Part shown: positions 8,810 to 17,570 of the stretch, piece by piece
Position numbering within the stretch: position 1 is the stretch's first letter
Layout: every line of letters begins with the position of its first letter
Source: an uncultured delta proteobacterium
GTDB taxonomy: Bacteria > Desulfobacterota > Desulfobulbia > Desulfobulbales > Desulfocapsaceae
Direction: 5' to 3'
Assembly: GCA_903901335.1 (NCBI GenBank)
Contig: CAIUQR010000069.1
Location: 1-49,749 of the forward strand
Length of the DNA: 49,749 nt
Notes under the pieces: model-generated
What the model was told of the DNA's origin: nothing
The model's input: only the letters and a program-made list of their open reading frames with translations
The model's database searches: none
Made by a program: the position numbers and the translations under genes

Positions 8810-9792
8810 ATTTTTTTCCTGTAGACAACCCACATGAATTGATCGTTCGGACCCTTCACCCCCTGGTAGGGAATGTTGATGGCCGAGCCATAGATCGTCG
8901 CTGATTTACCAAGAGGATACACTTTAGCGGCTCCTGGCCGGCGCACCGCCATCTTGTAGTGACTTTTGACCCAGACCGGCGTGTAGGAGCACCCGCAACC
9001 ACCGGCCTCTGCCGGATCGCAGATCATGAAGAGGCGGTTCAGCAGGTAGATCAGTCTGGCCGCTATCGTCGAGTTGGCCTGGACGGTATTGTCATCGGAA
9101 ACATGCCCGGTCAGAGGATAGGCAGATCCTCCGCTGCCGACGCACCAGGGCATGAAATCGAGCGGATAACCGACATTTACGGCTACCGCGTCCGCCATAC
9201 AAGCCAGTTGGCTGATCTTATTTGCAAAAAGGGACGCCTCCGGCTCAATGGTTGCCGTCAGGGTGTCGCTCTGCCACATGGAGTCGTATTCACTCCACCA
9301 CATGCCGTAATCGGACCGGCTGCACAGAGGCAGGATCGGGATCAGCCAGCCGTGAGCCTGGGCAAAGCTGGATTCTCCGTTATCAATGGTGTCCTGACTC
9401 TTGTTCTTGCCGCCGTTTTTCAGGGCTGAGGTAGATAAAGTGCCGCTGCCCAGATTCGAGGAATAGCTGGTTGAGCTATCATTCCAAAGGCCGTCTGCGG
9501 TATCGCTGGACGAACCGCTGGAAGAACTCGATGAATTTAGAGATCTTCCCAAATAGGCTGAATAATAAGGTCTTCCCGATGTGTCTATGACCAGAAACGG
9601 CTCCCAGTATTCATATTGTATCCCGACGGGGTCCCAATAATTTTCGGGACACTCGCAGGTGCCATCTATCGTGAAATTAATCTCGTCCCAGTCAACGTCG
9701 TTGGAAGAATCGAACCCTTGTGTGGAAAATCCCTGCCGCGCTCCGGCAAGAATAAAAAACACAAGGAAAACATATGCTTTTCTACTTCTCAA
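8788..9792 (-). CDS. traU: TraU, F-type mating-pair / DNA transfer protein
   Basis: TraU is a periplasmic protein required for DNA transfer and for full pilus number. The 334-residue protein has a signal peptide ending near ARQGFS. Family-like features are GTCECPEN, YWEPFLVIDTSGRPYYS, ACMADAVAVN, FMPWCVGSGGSAYPLTGHV and a Cys-rich end (KKICCTCCD). The many cysteines point to disulfide-linked folding, perhaps helped by the CxxC TraF downstream. Ser-rich residues near 90-110 look like a low-complexity insertion. The start is a TTG inside the end of traW with GGAGG upstream, so translation is coupled. Confidence 0.9.
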   Translation of the reverse strand: MRSRKAYVFLVFFILAGARQGFSTQGFDSSNDVDWDEINFTIDGTCECPENYWDPVGIQYEYWEPFLVIDTSGRPYYSAYLGRSLNSSSSSSGSSSDTADGLWNDSSTSYSSNLGSGTLSTSALKNGGKNKSQDTIDNGESSFAQAHGWLIPILPLCSRSDYGMWWSEYDSMWQSDTLTATIEPEASLFANKISQLACMADAVAVNVGYPLDFMPWCVGSGGSAYPLTGHVSDDNTVQANSTIAARLIYLLNRLFMICDPAEAGGCGCSYTPVWVKSHYKMAVRRPGAAKVYPLGKSATIYGSAINIPYQGVKGPNDQFMWVVYRKKICCTCCD

Positions 9793-10390
9793 GTTTCACC
9801 TCCCGCACAGACATATCGTTCCCTTTCTTCACGACAACCGAAGGCACCGCCGCAAGCCGGAACCGCTCTGCGATGATATCGGTCAGATAATAAACCGGTC
9901 TTTTCAGTTTACGGGTAAGCTCAAGGGCATAGCCGTCCGACAAGAGCAGGATCGCCAGTTCATTGGGAGCGTAAGGTGACTTCTCAAACCATTCGACCTG
10001 TTTTGGATCACTGCCGTCTATGACCACTACTCCGCCCACAAAATTCACGTATTGCAAGGGATTGACCTTGAACCCGCGAGGATAGAGGACATGACCCGAA
10101 CCGTCTGTCAAATCATGGGTGAGTGTGTAGGTCATATCCACATCAAAGGTCCGGTCCTCTTTCGCCTTGGGCAGTTTCCTCATGTCCTTCGGCTGATAAT
10201 GTGCTTGCTCTTGGAGCTGCTTTTCGATGTTGGGTGTCTGCACATAGTCCCGGAGTTCGGCAAGCAGATCCGGCTCGGAAATCGAGTAGACCGCCCCTGC
10301 GATGCCAAGGTTTTTCATTGTCCCGGCAAGCGTGGGCGTTGCAGCGATGAGAAAAAGCATTAAGAGAGCAGATAATTTATGAGCGATCAT
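9782..10390 (-). CDS. traW: TraW, F-type pilus assembly protein
   Basis: TraW is a periplasmic protein partnering TrbC in F-pilus assembly. The 202-residue protein has a signal peptide (MIAHKLSALLMLFLIAATP). It then shows typical motifs: NLGIAGAVYSISEPDLL, the YPRGFKVNPL region, VVVIDGSDPKQVEWF and a C-terminal VPSVVVKKG. Length matches F TraW (about 210). It overlaps the short duplicated traC-tail gene upstream and traU downstream, placing it firmly in the operon. ATG 10390 has GAGGA upstream. Confidence 0.9.
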   Translation of the reverse strand: MIAHKLSALLMLFLIAATPTLAGTMKNLGIAGAVYSISEPDLLAELRDYVQTPNIEKQLQEQAHYQPKDMRKLPKAKEDRTFDVDMTYTLTHDLTDGSGHVLYPRGFKVNPLQYVNFVGGVVVIDGSDPKQVEWFEKSPYAPNELAILLLSDGYALELTRKLKRPVYYLTDIIAERFRLAAVPSVVVKKGNDMSVREVKLEK

Positions 10391-10613
10391 CTTTCTTCCT
10401 CTTGCCCCCTTCTCGCCGGTGTTTCTGCTTACGCCGGACTATTTTCAGAATCGCCTCGCGGTATGACAGGCCTTTCTTTTTTACCAGTTTCTCTATCGCC
10501 GCGATCTCGGTCGCATTGGAGGTATAGACAAAGTGGGCATAATCGTTCACCACAAGCCTGGCCACCCCGCAGCCAAACGGTGTATCAAGATAAATATCCA
10601 AATATTTGGTCAT
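10377..10613 (-). CDS. Stand-alone duplicate of the TraC C-terminus
   Basis: This 78-residue frame repeats the last part of the adjacent TraC. From DTPFGCGVARLVVNDYA onward I count about 47 identical residues in 56 against TraC, followed by a unique basic tail rich in Lys and Arg. At the DNA level the copies differ at many third codon positions while the protein stays close, which suggests old duplication under selection rather than fresh debris. The ATG is seven bases after the traC stop, but its ribosome-binding site is weak, so it may depend on coupling to traC. It has no Walker motifs and cannot be an ATPase alone. It could bind TraC partners or cap the hexamer, but that is speculation. 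Confidence 0.6.
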   Translation of the reverse strand: MTKYLDIYLDTPFGCGVARLVVNDYAHFVYTSNATEIAAIEKLVKKKGLSYREAILKIVRRKQKHRREGGKRKKDDRS

Positions 10614-10619
10614 CTTTTT

Positions 10620-13160
10620 TTACTGGTGCAGTTGCTTACGCCGCACCATCTCCAGAATAGCTTCGTGATAGGTCAGCCCGTCATTTTTCACGAGAACCTC
10701 TATCGCCGCGATCTCGGTGGCGTTTGACGTATAGACAAAGTAGGCGTAATCGTTCACCACTAGCCTGGCCACGCCGCAGCCGAATGGTGTATCAAAGAAG
10801 ATTTCCGAGTATTTGGGCGGGTTGGATTTGCAGCTTTTTAAAAGTTTCAGCGTAAAATCGTCATAGCTGATAATCCCCTTTTTCTGAGCCTCCTCTACGG
10901 CCCCGGACTCCAGGAGCATCTTGTAGGCGGAGTTGCTGTTGATGACCTTGCCGACGTCCCCGAAACTGTCCAGGTCCATGATCGACTGGACGACAACCAT
11001 GAAGCTGCCGTTGTATTTCCTGGCCCTGCGGTATCCTTCCTCGACAACGGGCTTGATCATCGCCGCCTCACCTAAGAATTGCCATGCCTCCTCGAAGATC
11101 ACGAATTTCTGCCGGGATCGGTCGGACAGATAGAGATCCTGGGTGACGCCGTTTATGACCAGCAGGGTGACGACCCGGTAGAGGTCGGGCAGGGTTTTCA
11201 AGTTCTCCAGCTCCAGGACAACAAACGGATCGTTGTGAATATCGAAGGTAGACGGTCCCTTGAAAAACTTCCCGTAAATGCCCTTGCCCGTGAATGACCG
11301 GATGTTGAACGCCAGGTCCCTCGCTGTGGCGATGAGCGCTTTATCTTCATCCATATTATGAAAATCGGTGCCGGGCAGGTTAGGAAATGTGTATAAGAAC
11401 TCGTAGACCGTATCGGCATCCGCGCCCTGCCCTTTTTGATCCCAGGCCCAACGCACCGCCTCCTTGATAAGATTTTCCTCGGTGGGGGTGCATTTTTCGG
11501 TATTGGAGTTGGCCTTGGTCATCTGCGCAAATACAGCCGACACGGCTGTCAGTTCTTCATCCGGTTCAATGATGTGTGTGAAAGGATTAAGGCAGATTTT
11601 TGTGTCTTTCTCGAAATCCAGATAGACACCTCCCAGCATATCGGCGATCTTCTTGTAGGAGCCGCCGATGTCGATCAACCTAATTAATGCACCGCTCGCA
11701 AAGTAGTTAAAAACGATGTAGTTGACTAAAAATGATTTGCCGGACCCGGATGTGGCTGCGACAAATGTATTGAAATTAATCGCTCCCTTATCGTAAAAAT
11801 CAAGCGGGACGAGCTGCCCCTTCCTGCCGATGAACAGTATGCGCGGAGTGCCAGAACCGGAGAAATCCCCCTGTACCGGCAAGAGCGGCAACACACTCTG
11901 CATAGGAGCGATGAAATCCCTCTCCATGAACTGAATATTTTTCCCCTGGCTGTAGAAGCAAAATGGAAGCGCGGACAAGAACAGCACCTTCCGAAAGATG
12001 GTTTCGGTCTGCATGACGTATCCCTGATTCTCCCAAAGCCGCAGGGCGCGGGTGCTGGATTCCCGCGTTTTATCTTTGTCGTTGCTCCAGACGAGCATCT
12101 CAGGCACAACTCTTACGAACTTTTCACCATGCTCCAGGTCGTCCGACGCTTTCAAGTATTCTGTCTGTTTCTTTTGCAGCATCGCCATAAGGGTTCCAAA
12201 TCCCTTCTGATTGATTACGAAGGAACATTTTGCCCGGATTTGGTTGTTAAGGCTGTCGTCGAACAGGATATTCAGCGTATACAGAAAGCCGGTCTTGATC
12301 TGATCCATGTCTGTTGTAAGTCCCCAAATCCCTCCGAAAAGGGAATTGGTCTGTAAGGGATCGACCTGCTTCGGTATGGATTTTGGCGTTATGCAGGCGA
12401 AGTATTTGTCGCCGACCTGCAATGAATCGCCTCTTTCCTTGATGATGGTATCCGCATTGATGATCTGCATACGCAGAGGTCTATCATCGTCGTACATATC
12501 GAAATTATGTTCGGGATACCCTTCAGGATAGGTATTGAACATCCGGCGTAACCACTCCAGGAGCTGCTCCGGCGGCATTGGATGCGGGAAGAGTTTTGCC
12601 CCTTTAAGTGTCTCCGCGATCTGCCCTTGAATATTCTCCAGATACGTCATCTTCCCTTTCACTTCAAATTCTTCCGGTTTCGGCATGTTAAGAGCGTCAC
12701 CCGGTATCTTGATCGCGACGAGCAGCCGGAAGTTCCGTATGGGTATATCAGCGCATGCGGCCAGTCCCTCCCTTCCATCGTTCAGGAAATTTATAATTTT
12801 TTCGACATTGTTGGTGATGATGGGGTTATCGACCAGGATTTTTTCTTTGTACCTGGTAAGCAGGGGAGCAATATGGGGATCGGCGTGTAGGATCACTTGA
12901 ACGACGCTGCCCCCCGGCAACCCGGAACGAAAGAGGCCTTCAAGCGCACTCATGGTTTTTTCCGAGGCGAAGGCCAGAGGAGAACACTCCCACAGCAGCC
13001 CCAGGCTTTGATCGTTGTTGACATAGACCTTATAGTCTTCAGAATAGGCGTTGTAGTTCAAGAACCGCGAGAACGGGTTTCGTTCCGCCAGCTTTTCCAA
13101 CTCGGACTTCCTGAGTTGTTTATTTGGTCCTAAAACCACCTTTTCAAGTAAAGATAGCAT
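10620..13160 (-). CDS. traC: TraC, VirB4-family conjugation ATPase
   Basis: TraC is the cytoplasmic, membrane-associated ATPase that powers pilus assembly. The 846-residue protein has the VirB4-like N-terminal part (FSRFLNYNAYSEDYKVYVN). Its Walker A is FVAATSGSGKSFLVNYI (near residue 470), and its Walker B is QKFVIFEEAWQFLG (near residue 688). Length matches F TraC (875). It lies five bases after traV, with AAGGAG before its ATG. The last roughly 60 codons are repeated as a separate gene immediately downstream. Confidence 0.94.
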   Translation of the reverse strand: MLSLLEKVVLGPNKQLRKSELEKLAERNPFSRFLNYNAYSEDYKVYVNNDQSLGLLWECSPLAFASEKTMSALEGLFRSGLPGGSVVQVILHADPHIAPLLTRYKEKILVDNPIITNNVEKIINFLNDGREGLAACADIPIRNFRLLVAIKIPGDALNMPKPEEFEVKGKMTYLENIQGQIAETLKGAKLFPHPMPPEQLLEWLRRMFNTYPEGYPEHNFDMYDDDRPLRMQIINADTIIKERGDSLQVGDKYFACITPKSIPKQVDPLQTNSLFGGIWGLTTDMDQIKTGFLYTLNILFDDSLNNQIRAKCSFVINQKGFGTLMAMLQKKQTEYLKASDDLEHGEKFVRVVPEMLVWSNDKDKTRESSTRALRLWENQGYVMQTETIFRKVLFLSALPFCFYSQGKNIQFMERDFIAPMQSVLPLLPVQGDFSGSGTPRILFIGRKGQLVPLDFYDKGAINFNTFVAATSGSGKSFLVNYIVFNYFASGALIRLIDIGGSYKKIADMLGGVYLDFEKDTKICLNPFTHIIEPDEELTAVSAVFAQMTKANSNTEKCTPTEENLIKEAVRWAWDQKGQGADADTVYEFLYTFPNLPGTDFHNMDEDKALIATARDLAFNIRSFTGKGIYGKFFKGPSTFDIHNDPFVVLELENLKTLPDLYRVVTLLVINGVTQDLYLSDRSRQKFVIFEEAWQFLGEAAMIKPVVEEGYRRARKYNGSFMVVVQSIMDLDSFGDVGKVINSNSAYKMLLESGAVEEAQKKGIISYDDFTLKLLKSCKSNPPKYSEIFFDTPFGCGVARLVVNDYAYFVYTSNATEIAAIEVLVKNDGLTYHEAILEMVRRKQLHQ

Positions 13161-13164
13161 CAGC

Positions 13165-13620
13165 TTATTTCTCCTTGATGTCAGTCAGCACCCATGAGGC
13201 TTTTTCAATTTCCAGATAGGCATACCGGGTCATAAACAGTTCGTTTTTCTCACCTTTGTAAGGAAGGATCAGCACCCGGAGTATCTTCGGGGGATTTAGC
13301 ATTGGGGTTTCCGGCTTGTCCAGCAGTTCGGATATGGTTCTGTATTGGTTAGCTTTTGCTTCATCTTTCGACGCTTTCAAGGGCGAGACAGGCGCGACAG
13401 GTGTTTTTCCATCAGCGGTCGACTGAGGTTCCGCAATCGGTTGCGGGTATCGCGCATCCTGATAAGCGGTGGGGGTATCGACGCATTTCCCCTCCGTATC
13501 CTTTGCCCGGCAATGGAATTCCTCATCGTAGGGGTTGACAATATCCTTCATCGTCGCGCAGGACGAAAGTCCAAGGCACAAAAGAATTGCAAGAAAATAA
13601 ATTGATCTCATTTTACGCAT
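13165..13620 (-). CDS. traV: TraV, outer-membrane lipoprotein of the core complex
   Basis: TraV is the VirB7-like lipoprotein that anchors the TraB/TraK core in the outer membrane. The 151-residue protein carries a lipoprotein signal with a lipobox (LGLSSC, modified Cys21). The motif NPYDEEFHCRAKDTEGKCVD follows, with the two extra cysteines typical of TraV. Length is near F TraV (171). It is transcribed two bases after traB and just before traC, as in F. Confidence 0.88.
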   Translation of the reverse strand: MRKMRSIYFLAILLCLGLSSCATMKDIVNPYDEEFHCRAKDTEGKCVDTPTAYQDARYPQPIAEPQSTADGKTPVAPVSPLKASKDEAKANQYRTISELLDKPETPMLNPPKILRVLILPYKGEKNELFMTRYAYLEIEKASWVLTDIKEK

Positions 13621-13622
13621 GG

Positions 13623-14936
13623 TTAGTCCTCATTGTTTGCCAGGCCGTCATCCTGTTGTTTCAGATCTTTGATAACAAGTTCCTTGCCCTCGGAAACCAC
13701 TACCGTGACATGCTTGTCCGCATTGGCCTCTATGACCGGTGTCGCCTGCTTTGCGAGCGTTAGATAAAAATCTGCCAGACGCTGCGAGCCGGTCGACATC
13801 CCGTTGCCAAGCGCGTAGGAGCCTACCTTGGAAGGGTCAATAGATTGGACTGTACCCAGCCCCGATGTCATGGTGGAAGTTGACTCCGTTTTGAGCATTT
13901 CGCCCGCACCCTGGAACATGCCTGCGATAAGCGTCCTGGCCACGCTTGCCCCCATCCGGCTGACAACATGACCAGCAAGACCTGTTTTGGCGTCCGCGTC
14001 CGTGACAAATCCCTTGATCGGCGTATCTATCACCGCGCTTCCCTCTCTAGTGAGACAGGAGAGCGAGACCAGCCGGACATCGACGCGCTCCTTGTCAAGC
14101 CGACCTTGGCCCTCTGCGACAACGAAGCAGCCGGACAGGTTGGCCTTGACGTCGTTCGGCAGGACTGCCGGTGTCTGGACCCGCAACAGAATAGGGTCGG
14201 GGTTCGATTGACCGCTGTTCGACGTACCGGCATCGAGGCCGGTAAGCAGAATCGCCGACATGAAGGATGGCGGCAGATAGACGGTTCGTTCGTTCTTTTT
14301 TTGTGGCTCTGTCTTAGTTGGATTGGATATGACTGTGATCTCGCCGAGTGTCTTTTTCTCCTGATGCTGCTGTACCCTGGCGGAACCGCCAGGTGTCGCT
14401 CCCGGTGCGAGAGGGACAGGTAACTGCTGCCCCGTTTGCTCAGTCGTCTGTCCAGGAGGAGGCGGGAAATGCCCCCCTCTGGCCTCAACTTCGGAGGAGT
14501 CCGGTATCTTGGGTAATGTAGTGTCCGCTCCCGGTGTCACAGCACCAGGACCGGCCTGTGCAGCGTTCGATCCCGGTGCCGCACTACCTGGAGTACCCGG
14601 TTTCAGTGGGAGTGTTTTGTTCGCGGAAGCGGCATTGTTCTCGTTTTTGTATCTGTCGATTAATGATTTTTGCTCATTTTGGAGTTTTTCAATGGCGGTT
14701 CCCATCGATTCAACCTTACGGCGGTTTTCAGCAAGTTCCGTCTTCCGCAGGAGGTCCTTATCGAGTTCCACCGCCTTGATCTTTTCAGGAGCGGATTGGA
14801 TGGTGCTCTCTTGTCGTGATTTATAAATATTGAGGCTGAACAACAGGACGACAGCTCCCGCCACCGCGTAAATGAGACTTTTCTTGGCCTTCGGCGAGAG
14901 GTCGTCAAACCACTCTTTAAACTTTTTCACGATCAT
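13623..14936 (-). CDS. traB: TraB, VirB10-like core-complex protein
   Basis: TraB spans from the inner membrane to the outer-membrane core, linking ATPase energy to the channel. The 437-residue protein has a short cytoplasmic start and a membrane segment (about residues 18-37, SLIYAVAGAVVLLFSLNIY). A coiled coil follows (about 45-95), then a Pro- and Gly-rich linker (about 105-195) and the beta-rich C-terminal domain. That domain contains LPPSFMSAILLTGLDAGT and GFVTDADAKTGLAGHVVSRMG. The start overlaps the traK stop as ATGA. Length is a little under F TraB (475). Confidence 0.92.
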   Translation of the reverse strand: MIVKKFKEWFDDLSPKAKKSLIYAVAGAVVLLFSLNIYKSRQESTIQSAPEKIKAVELDKDLLRKTELAENRRKVESMGTAIEKLQNEQKSLIDRYKNENNAASANKTLPLKPGTPGSAAPGSNAAQAGPGAVTPGADTTLPKIPDSSEVEARGGHFPPPPGQTTEQTGQQLPVPLAPGATPGGSARVQQHQEKKTLGEITVISNPTKTEPQKKNERTVYLPPSFMSAILLTGLDAGTSNSGQSNPDPILLRVQTPAVLPNDVKANLSGCFVVAEGQGRLDKERVDVRLVSLSCLTREGSAVIDTPIKGFVTDADAKTGLAGHVVSRMGASVARTLIAGMFQGAGEMLKTESTSTMTSGLGTVQSIDPSKVGSYALGNGMSTGSQRLADFYLTLAKQATPVIEANADKHVTVVVSEGKELVIKDLKQQDDGLANNED

Positions 14937-15715
14937 TCACCTCCCCCGGACCACGTTGTTTTTATTGTTTTATCCATTGCCGGCGGACCATCTTTTTCTT
15001 TCTTCTCCACGACAAAAACCCTCGTCTTGTCGCCGCTTTTCAGCTTGTGATCTTCTACCGCCACGGCCAGAATCGAATCGCTTATCTGATTGGAGAGGAA
15101 AATCTTTTCATCTATATCCCTATCGGATAGTTGGGTGACTTGAAAAATCTTGAGCCGCAGGCCCACACCATCCACATCCACCAACTCTTTTGGCAAAACA
15201 TTCAGATCAGGGCAGAGAGATATCCCTGCAGGTTTGTTTTCCGTGACCTTGTAGCTGGATGGATATGTCCCCGAATACCCCTCTTTGATCAGTTTCAACA
15301 CCTGTTTCTCAATAGGCATATCCTTGAAAAGCGAGATGTTTTTGTTCACGCTCTCGCTTTTCGGCGGTGCCAACCGCACCGTGGCGGCCTGCTTGTCGGA
15401 AGGATTGGCAATGATCGAGTAGGTCGAACCGCCGCAGACGACATACAATTCGGAAGCCTCGCCTGCGTAGCTGCGCTTGCCGTTCACTTCCTCAATGGTG
15501 AACTTGACGTAAGCGTTATTCCCCGTAAAATGGCCGGTAAGTCCCTTCTCTTTTGAAAAAATCAAATCGCTGATCGGCCCTGAGCAGACAATCCGGTTGA
15601 TTTCTTTGTTGGAAAAATCAACCATCGTCGGCACCTCCGGCGGAACCCCTGTTTCGGCACTAGCACTGCCGCATAGAGCCAAAAAGATGGCTGTCGCAAT
15701 AATTCTTTTCTTCAT
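14933..15715 (-). CDS. traK: TraK, VirB9-like secretin of the core complex
   Basis: TraK is the periplasmic/outer-membrane core protein that binds TraV and TraB. The 260-residue protein has a clear signal peptide (MKKRIIATAIFLALCGSASA). It shows the conserved VDFSNKEINRIVCSGPISD block and YVVCGGSTYSIIANPSDKQA, typical of TraK. Length is near F TraK (242). The ATG overlaps the traE stop (TAATG) with a GGAGG upstream. Confidence 0.9.
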   Translation of the reverse strand: MKKRIIATAIFLALCGSASAETGVPPEVPTMVDFSNKEINRIVCSGPISDLIFSKEKGLTGHFTGNNAYVKFTIEEVNGKRSYAGEASELYVVCGGSTYSIIANPSDKQAATVRLAPPKSESVNKNISLFKDMPIEKQVLKLIKEGYSGTYPSSYKVTENKPAGISLCPDLNVLPKELVDVDGVGLRLKIFQVTQLSDRDIDEKIFLSNQISDSILAVAVEDHKLKSGDKTRVFVVEKKEKDGPPAMDKTIKTTWSGGGE

Positions 15716-16278
15716 TAACCTTTACCTCCCGCAATTTTTTGCCGGAACGATATGATCTGGAACCGTCCGTCCACAAATCGGTATTGGATGATGTATGTCC
15801 TTGTCTCCCCCAAAAACAGAGTATCGCCGGTGTATTGTTTCAATGTGCCGAAGAGCTCGGCAGTATCATTTTTGAGATTAATAGACTCCGTGAAAAACAC
15901 CGAACTCGTTTTCGCATCCTCGACCATTCCGGCCAACGAGTACCAGGCCTTGGAGCCTTCCGGGTATGCCTCCGGAGCGTAATAGCTGAGTAATTCCTCA
16001 AATTGTCTCCTGGCTATAGCGGGAGTGTAGGTTGTTGCAAGTGAGGAAATATTTCGTACTAAATCCTTTACATAGGCATCATTGGGCTTGCCGTGGACAA
16101 ACTCAACACTCGCCGTGAGTTTGGGCGGAACGATGATGACCCGTTGGTATTTGACGGCCCGATACACCATAAAAGAGTTAAAAACGAGAGTCGTTGCCAT
16201 CACCGCCACCACAAATTTCAGCAACCGGTTTTCCATAAAAAGATTGCTCATTTTGGAAGTGAAAAGTTCTAATTTCAT
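15715..16278 (-). CDS. traE: TraE, VirB5/VirB8-position pilus assembly protein
   Basis: TraE is an inner-membrane protein with a periplasmic domain required for pilus formation. The 187-residue protein has one membrane segment (about residues 22-40, FVVAVMATTLVFNSFMVYR). A periplasmic part follows with the family stretches IIVPPKLTASVEFV, SYYAPEAYPEG and ETRTYIIQYRFVDGRFQI. Length equals F TraE (188). It sits seven bases downstream of traL and is coupled to traK. Confidence 0.9.
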   Translation of the reverse strand: MKLELFTSKMSNLFMENRLLKFVVAVMATTLVFNSFMVYRAVKYQRVIIVPPKLTASVEFVHGKPNDAYVKDLVRNISSLATTYTPAIARRQFEELLSYYAPEAYPEGSKAWYSLAGMVEDAKTSSVFFTESINLKNDTAELFGTLKQYTGDTLFLGETRTYIIQYRFVDGRFQIISFRQKIAGGKG

Positions 16279-16285
16279 GGAAGCC

Positions 16286-16564
16286 TCATTCGTAGAATTC
16301 CTGTTCGAAATACTCAGGATAATTTATCAATTTGGACAGTCCGAACATATAGATTATGTGTTTCATGAAACCTCTGGGCTTATTTTTCTTGGTTTTGCCA
16401 TAAAAGAAATTGGCCAGAATAAAGCCGATCCACATCACTATCCCTCCCTGTAAAAGCGCGGCGGTAAAGGAGAGGGCGGCGAGTGCCACCTGGTCCAACT
16501 CCCACCACAAGACCTGTGTTGGTGACGACATATACTGCGGAAAATCAGATGTATATCCGGCCAT
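16286..16564 (-). CDS. traL: TraL, F-type pilus assembly protein
   Basis: TraL is a small inner-membrane protein (VirB3-like) placed between pilin and TraE in F-type operons. The 92-residue protein has hydrophobic stretches around residues 22-55. It ends with the characteristic GLSKLINYPEYFEQEFYE, close to the family pattern of a Gly-Tyr-Pro-x-x-Phe-Glu-like tail. The operon position and length (F TraL 91) support the call. An AGGAG lies eight bases before the ATG. Confidence 0.88.
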   Translation of the reverse strand: MAGYTSDFPQYMSSPTQVLWWELDQVALAALSFTAALLQGGIVMWIGFILANFFYGKTKKNKPRGFMKHIIYMFGLSKLINYPEYFEQEFYE

Positions 16565-16610
16565 TGGATTGCTCTCCTTTTGATGTTTGCCTTCAGGGGG
16601 GGGATGTCCT

Positions 16611-16967
16611 TTACGCGATGATACCGCCGAGTGTGACCACGATAGCGTCCGCCTTAATTAAGATAACTCCCGCGAAAAGGCACAGTATCGCCGGTAAAAC
16701 CATCTGTCGGGCGATGGCGAAAACGCATAAGATCATAAAGCCGATACCCGCAACGAAACCTACCGGACCCTTCAAAATCTGGTTTACCGCAAGGTCGTAG
16801 AGGTCATAGGCAAAGGAGCCTGACGTCGGCACGGTAAAGGCCATCGCGTTCTGCGCACAAAAAAGCAATCCTACTGCCAACGCGCAGATGAGATACCGGC
16901 GGTGTTCCCACGTCATCGCTTTCCAAAAACTGTTTTTCATTTTCATCAACATTGCTGTCTTACTCAT
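16611..16967 (-). CDS. traA: TraA-like propilin
   Basis: This is the likely major pilin. The 118-residue precursor has a long leader like F TraA (51 residues there) with a probable leader-peptidase site after QNAMA (residue 43), giving a mature chain of about 75 residues. The mature part has two hydrophobic helices (GPVGFVAGIGFMILCVFAIA and VLPAILCLFAGVILIKADA) separated by a short turn, as in F and VirB2 pilins. The gene sits directly before traL, its standard place. AAGGAG precedes the ATG. No TraX-like acetylase or TraQ chaperone is visible. The S26 peptidase downstream may do the processing. Confidence 0.85.
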   Translation of the reverse strand: MSKTAMLMKMKNSFWKAMTWEHRRYLICALAVGLLFCAQNAMAFTVPTSGSFAYDLYDLAVNQILKGPVGFVAGIGFMILCVFAIARQMVLPAILCLFAGVILIKADAIVVTLGGIIA

Positions 16968-16997
16968 ACCCTCTCCTTAATTTGATTTTTTCTGTGA

Positions 16998-17570
16998 TCA
17001 GTCCTCGCTGATCTCCACACGTCTGTTGATCGCATAAATTTGTCTATCATTCGTCAGCGGATTTTCTTCGCCTCTCCCCTCTACATCCTCTCCTTTCACG
17101 ATATACCCGTGACTCCGGAGTAAAGTGGCCACCTCCCAGGCTCGATGCACCGAGAGAATACGGTTTACCTGCTCAGTCCCGAGCGAGCAGGTATATCCGG
17201 TGACACGCAGAGACGCGGTCTGCGAAATCCCGCACCTCCGTAATTCGTTCAAAAATGATTGTTGTTCGCTAACTGTTGGCACGGCACTACCAAGGTGAAA
17301 ATGTACTGACGGCAGATGATGGCAGTTTTGCTCTATGCCCACTATGTCTGTTTTGTTGGTGCTGATCCCCGCCACGCCATTACATGCCTGTTGGCGTTTT
17401 TTTGATTGTGACTCGATGATGAAGGCGTTCGCGGCAGGGTATCGGATCGTGTCCGATTGGAATCTGGTGGTTTCCTCCTGGACAATCGACGTTGCTGCAT
17501 AGAGTGGATGGACGTTTGCCGCTACCAGGAAAACGGTGAAACCCGCTGTAAAAAATTTAATTAGAGTCAT
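16998..17570 (-). CDS. OmpA-domain periplasmic protein, first gene of the tra operon
   Basis: The 190-residue protein begins with a signal peptide (MTLIKFFTAGFTVFLVAA, cleavage near PLYA). It ends with an OmpA/MotB-type peptidoglycan-binding domain (about residues 95-190). Recognisable features are SLRVTGYTCSLGTEQVN, HRAWEVATLLRSHGYIV, EGRGEENPLTN and NRRVEIS. I chose ATG 17570, which has GAGGA six bases upstream; the frame stays open to 18176, but that extension looks like shadow. It lies 30 bases before traA and probably anchors the transfer apparatus to the cell wall. F has no such gene at this position. The gene's start overlaps the divergent gene at 17536. Confidence 0.8.
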   Translation of the reverse strand: MTLIKFFTAGFTVFLVAANVHPLYAATSIVQEETTRFQSDTIRYPAANAFIIESQSKKRQQACNGVAGISTNKTDIVGIEQNCHHLPSVHFHLGSAVPTVSEQQSFLNELRRCGISQTASLRVTGYTCSLGTEQVNRILSVHRAWEVATLLRSHGYIVKGEDVEGRGEENPLTNDRQIYAINRRVEISED

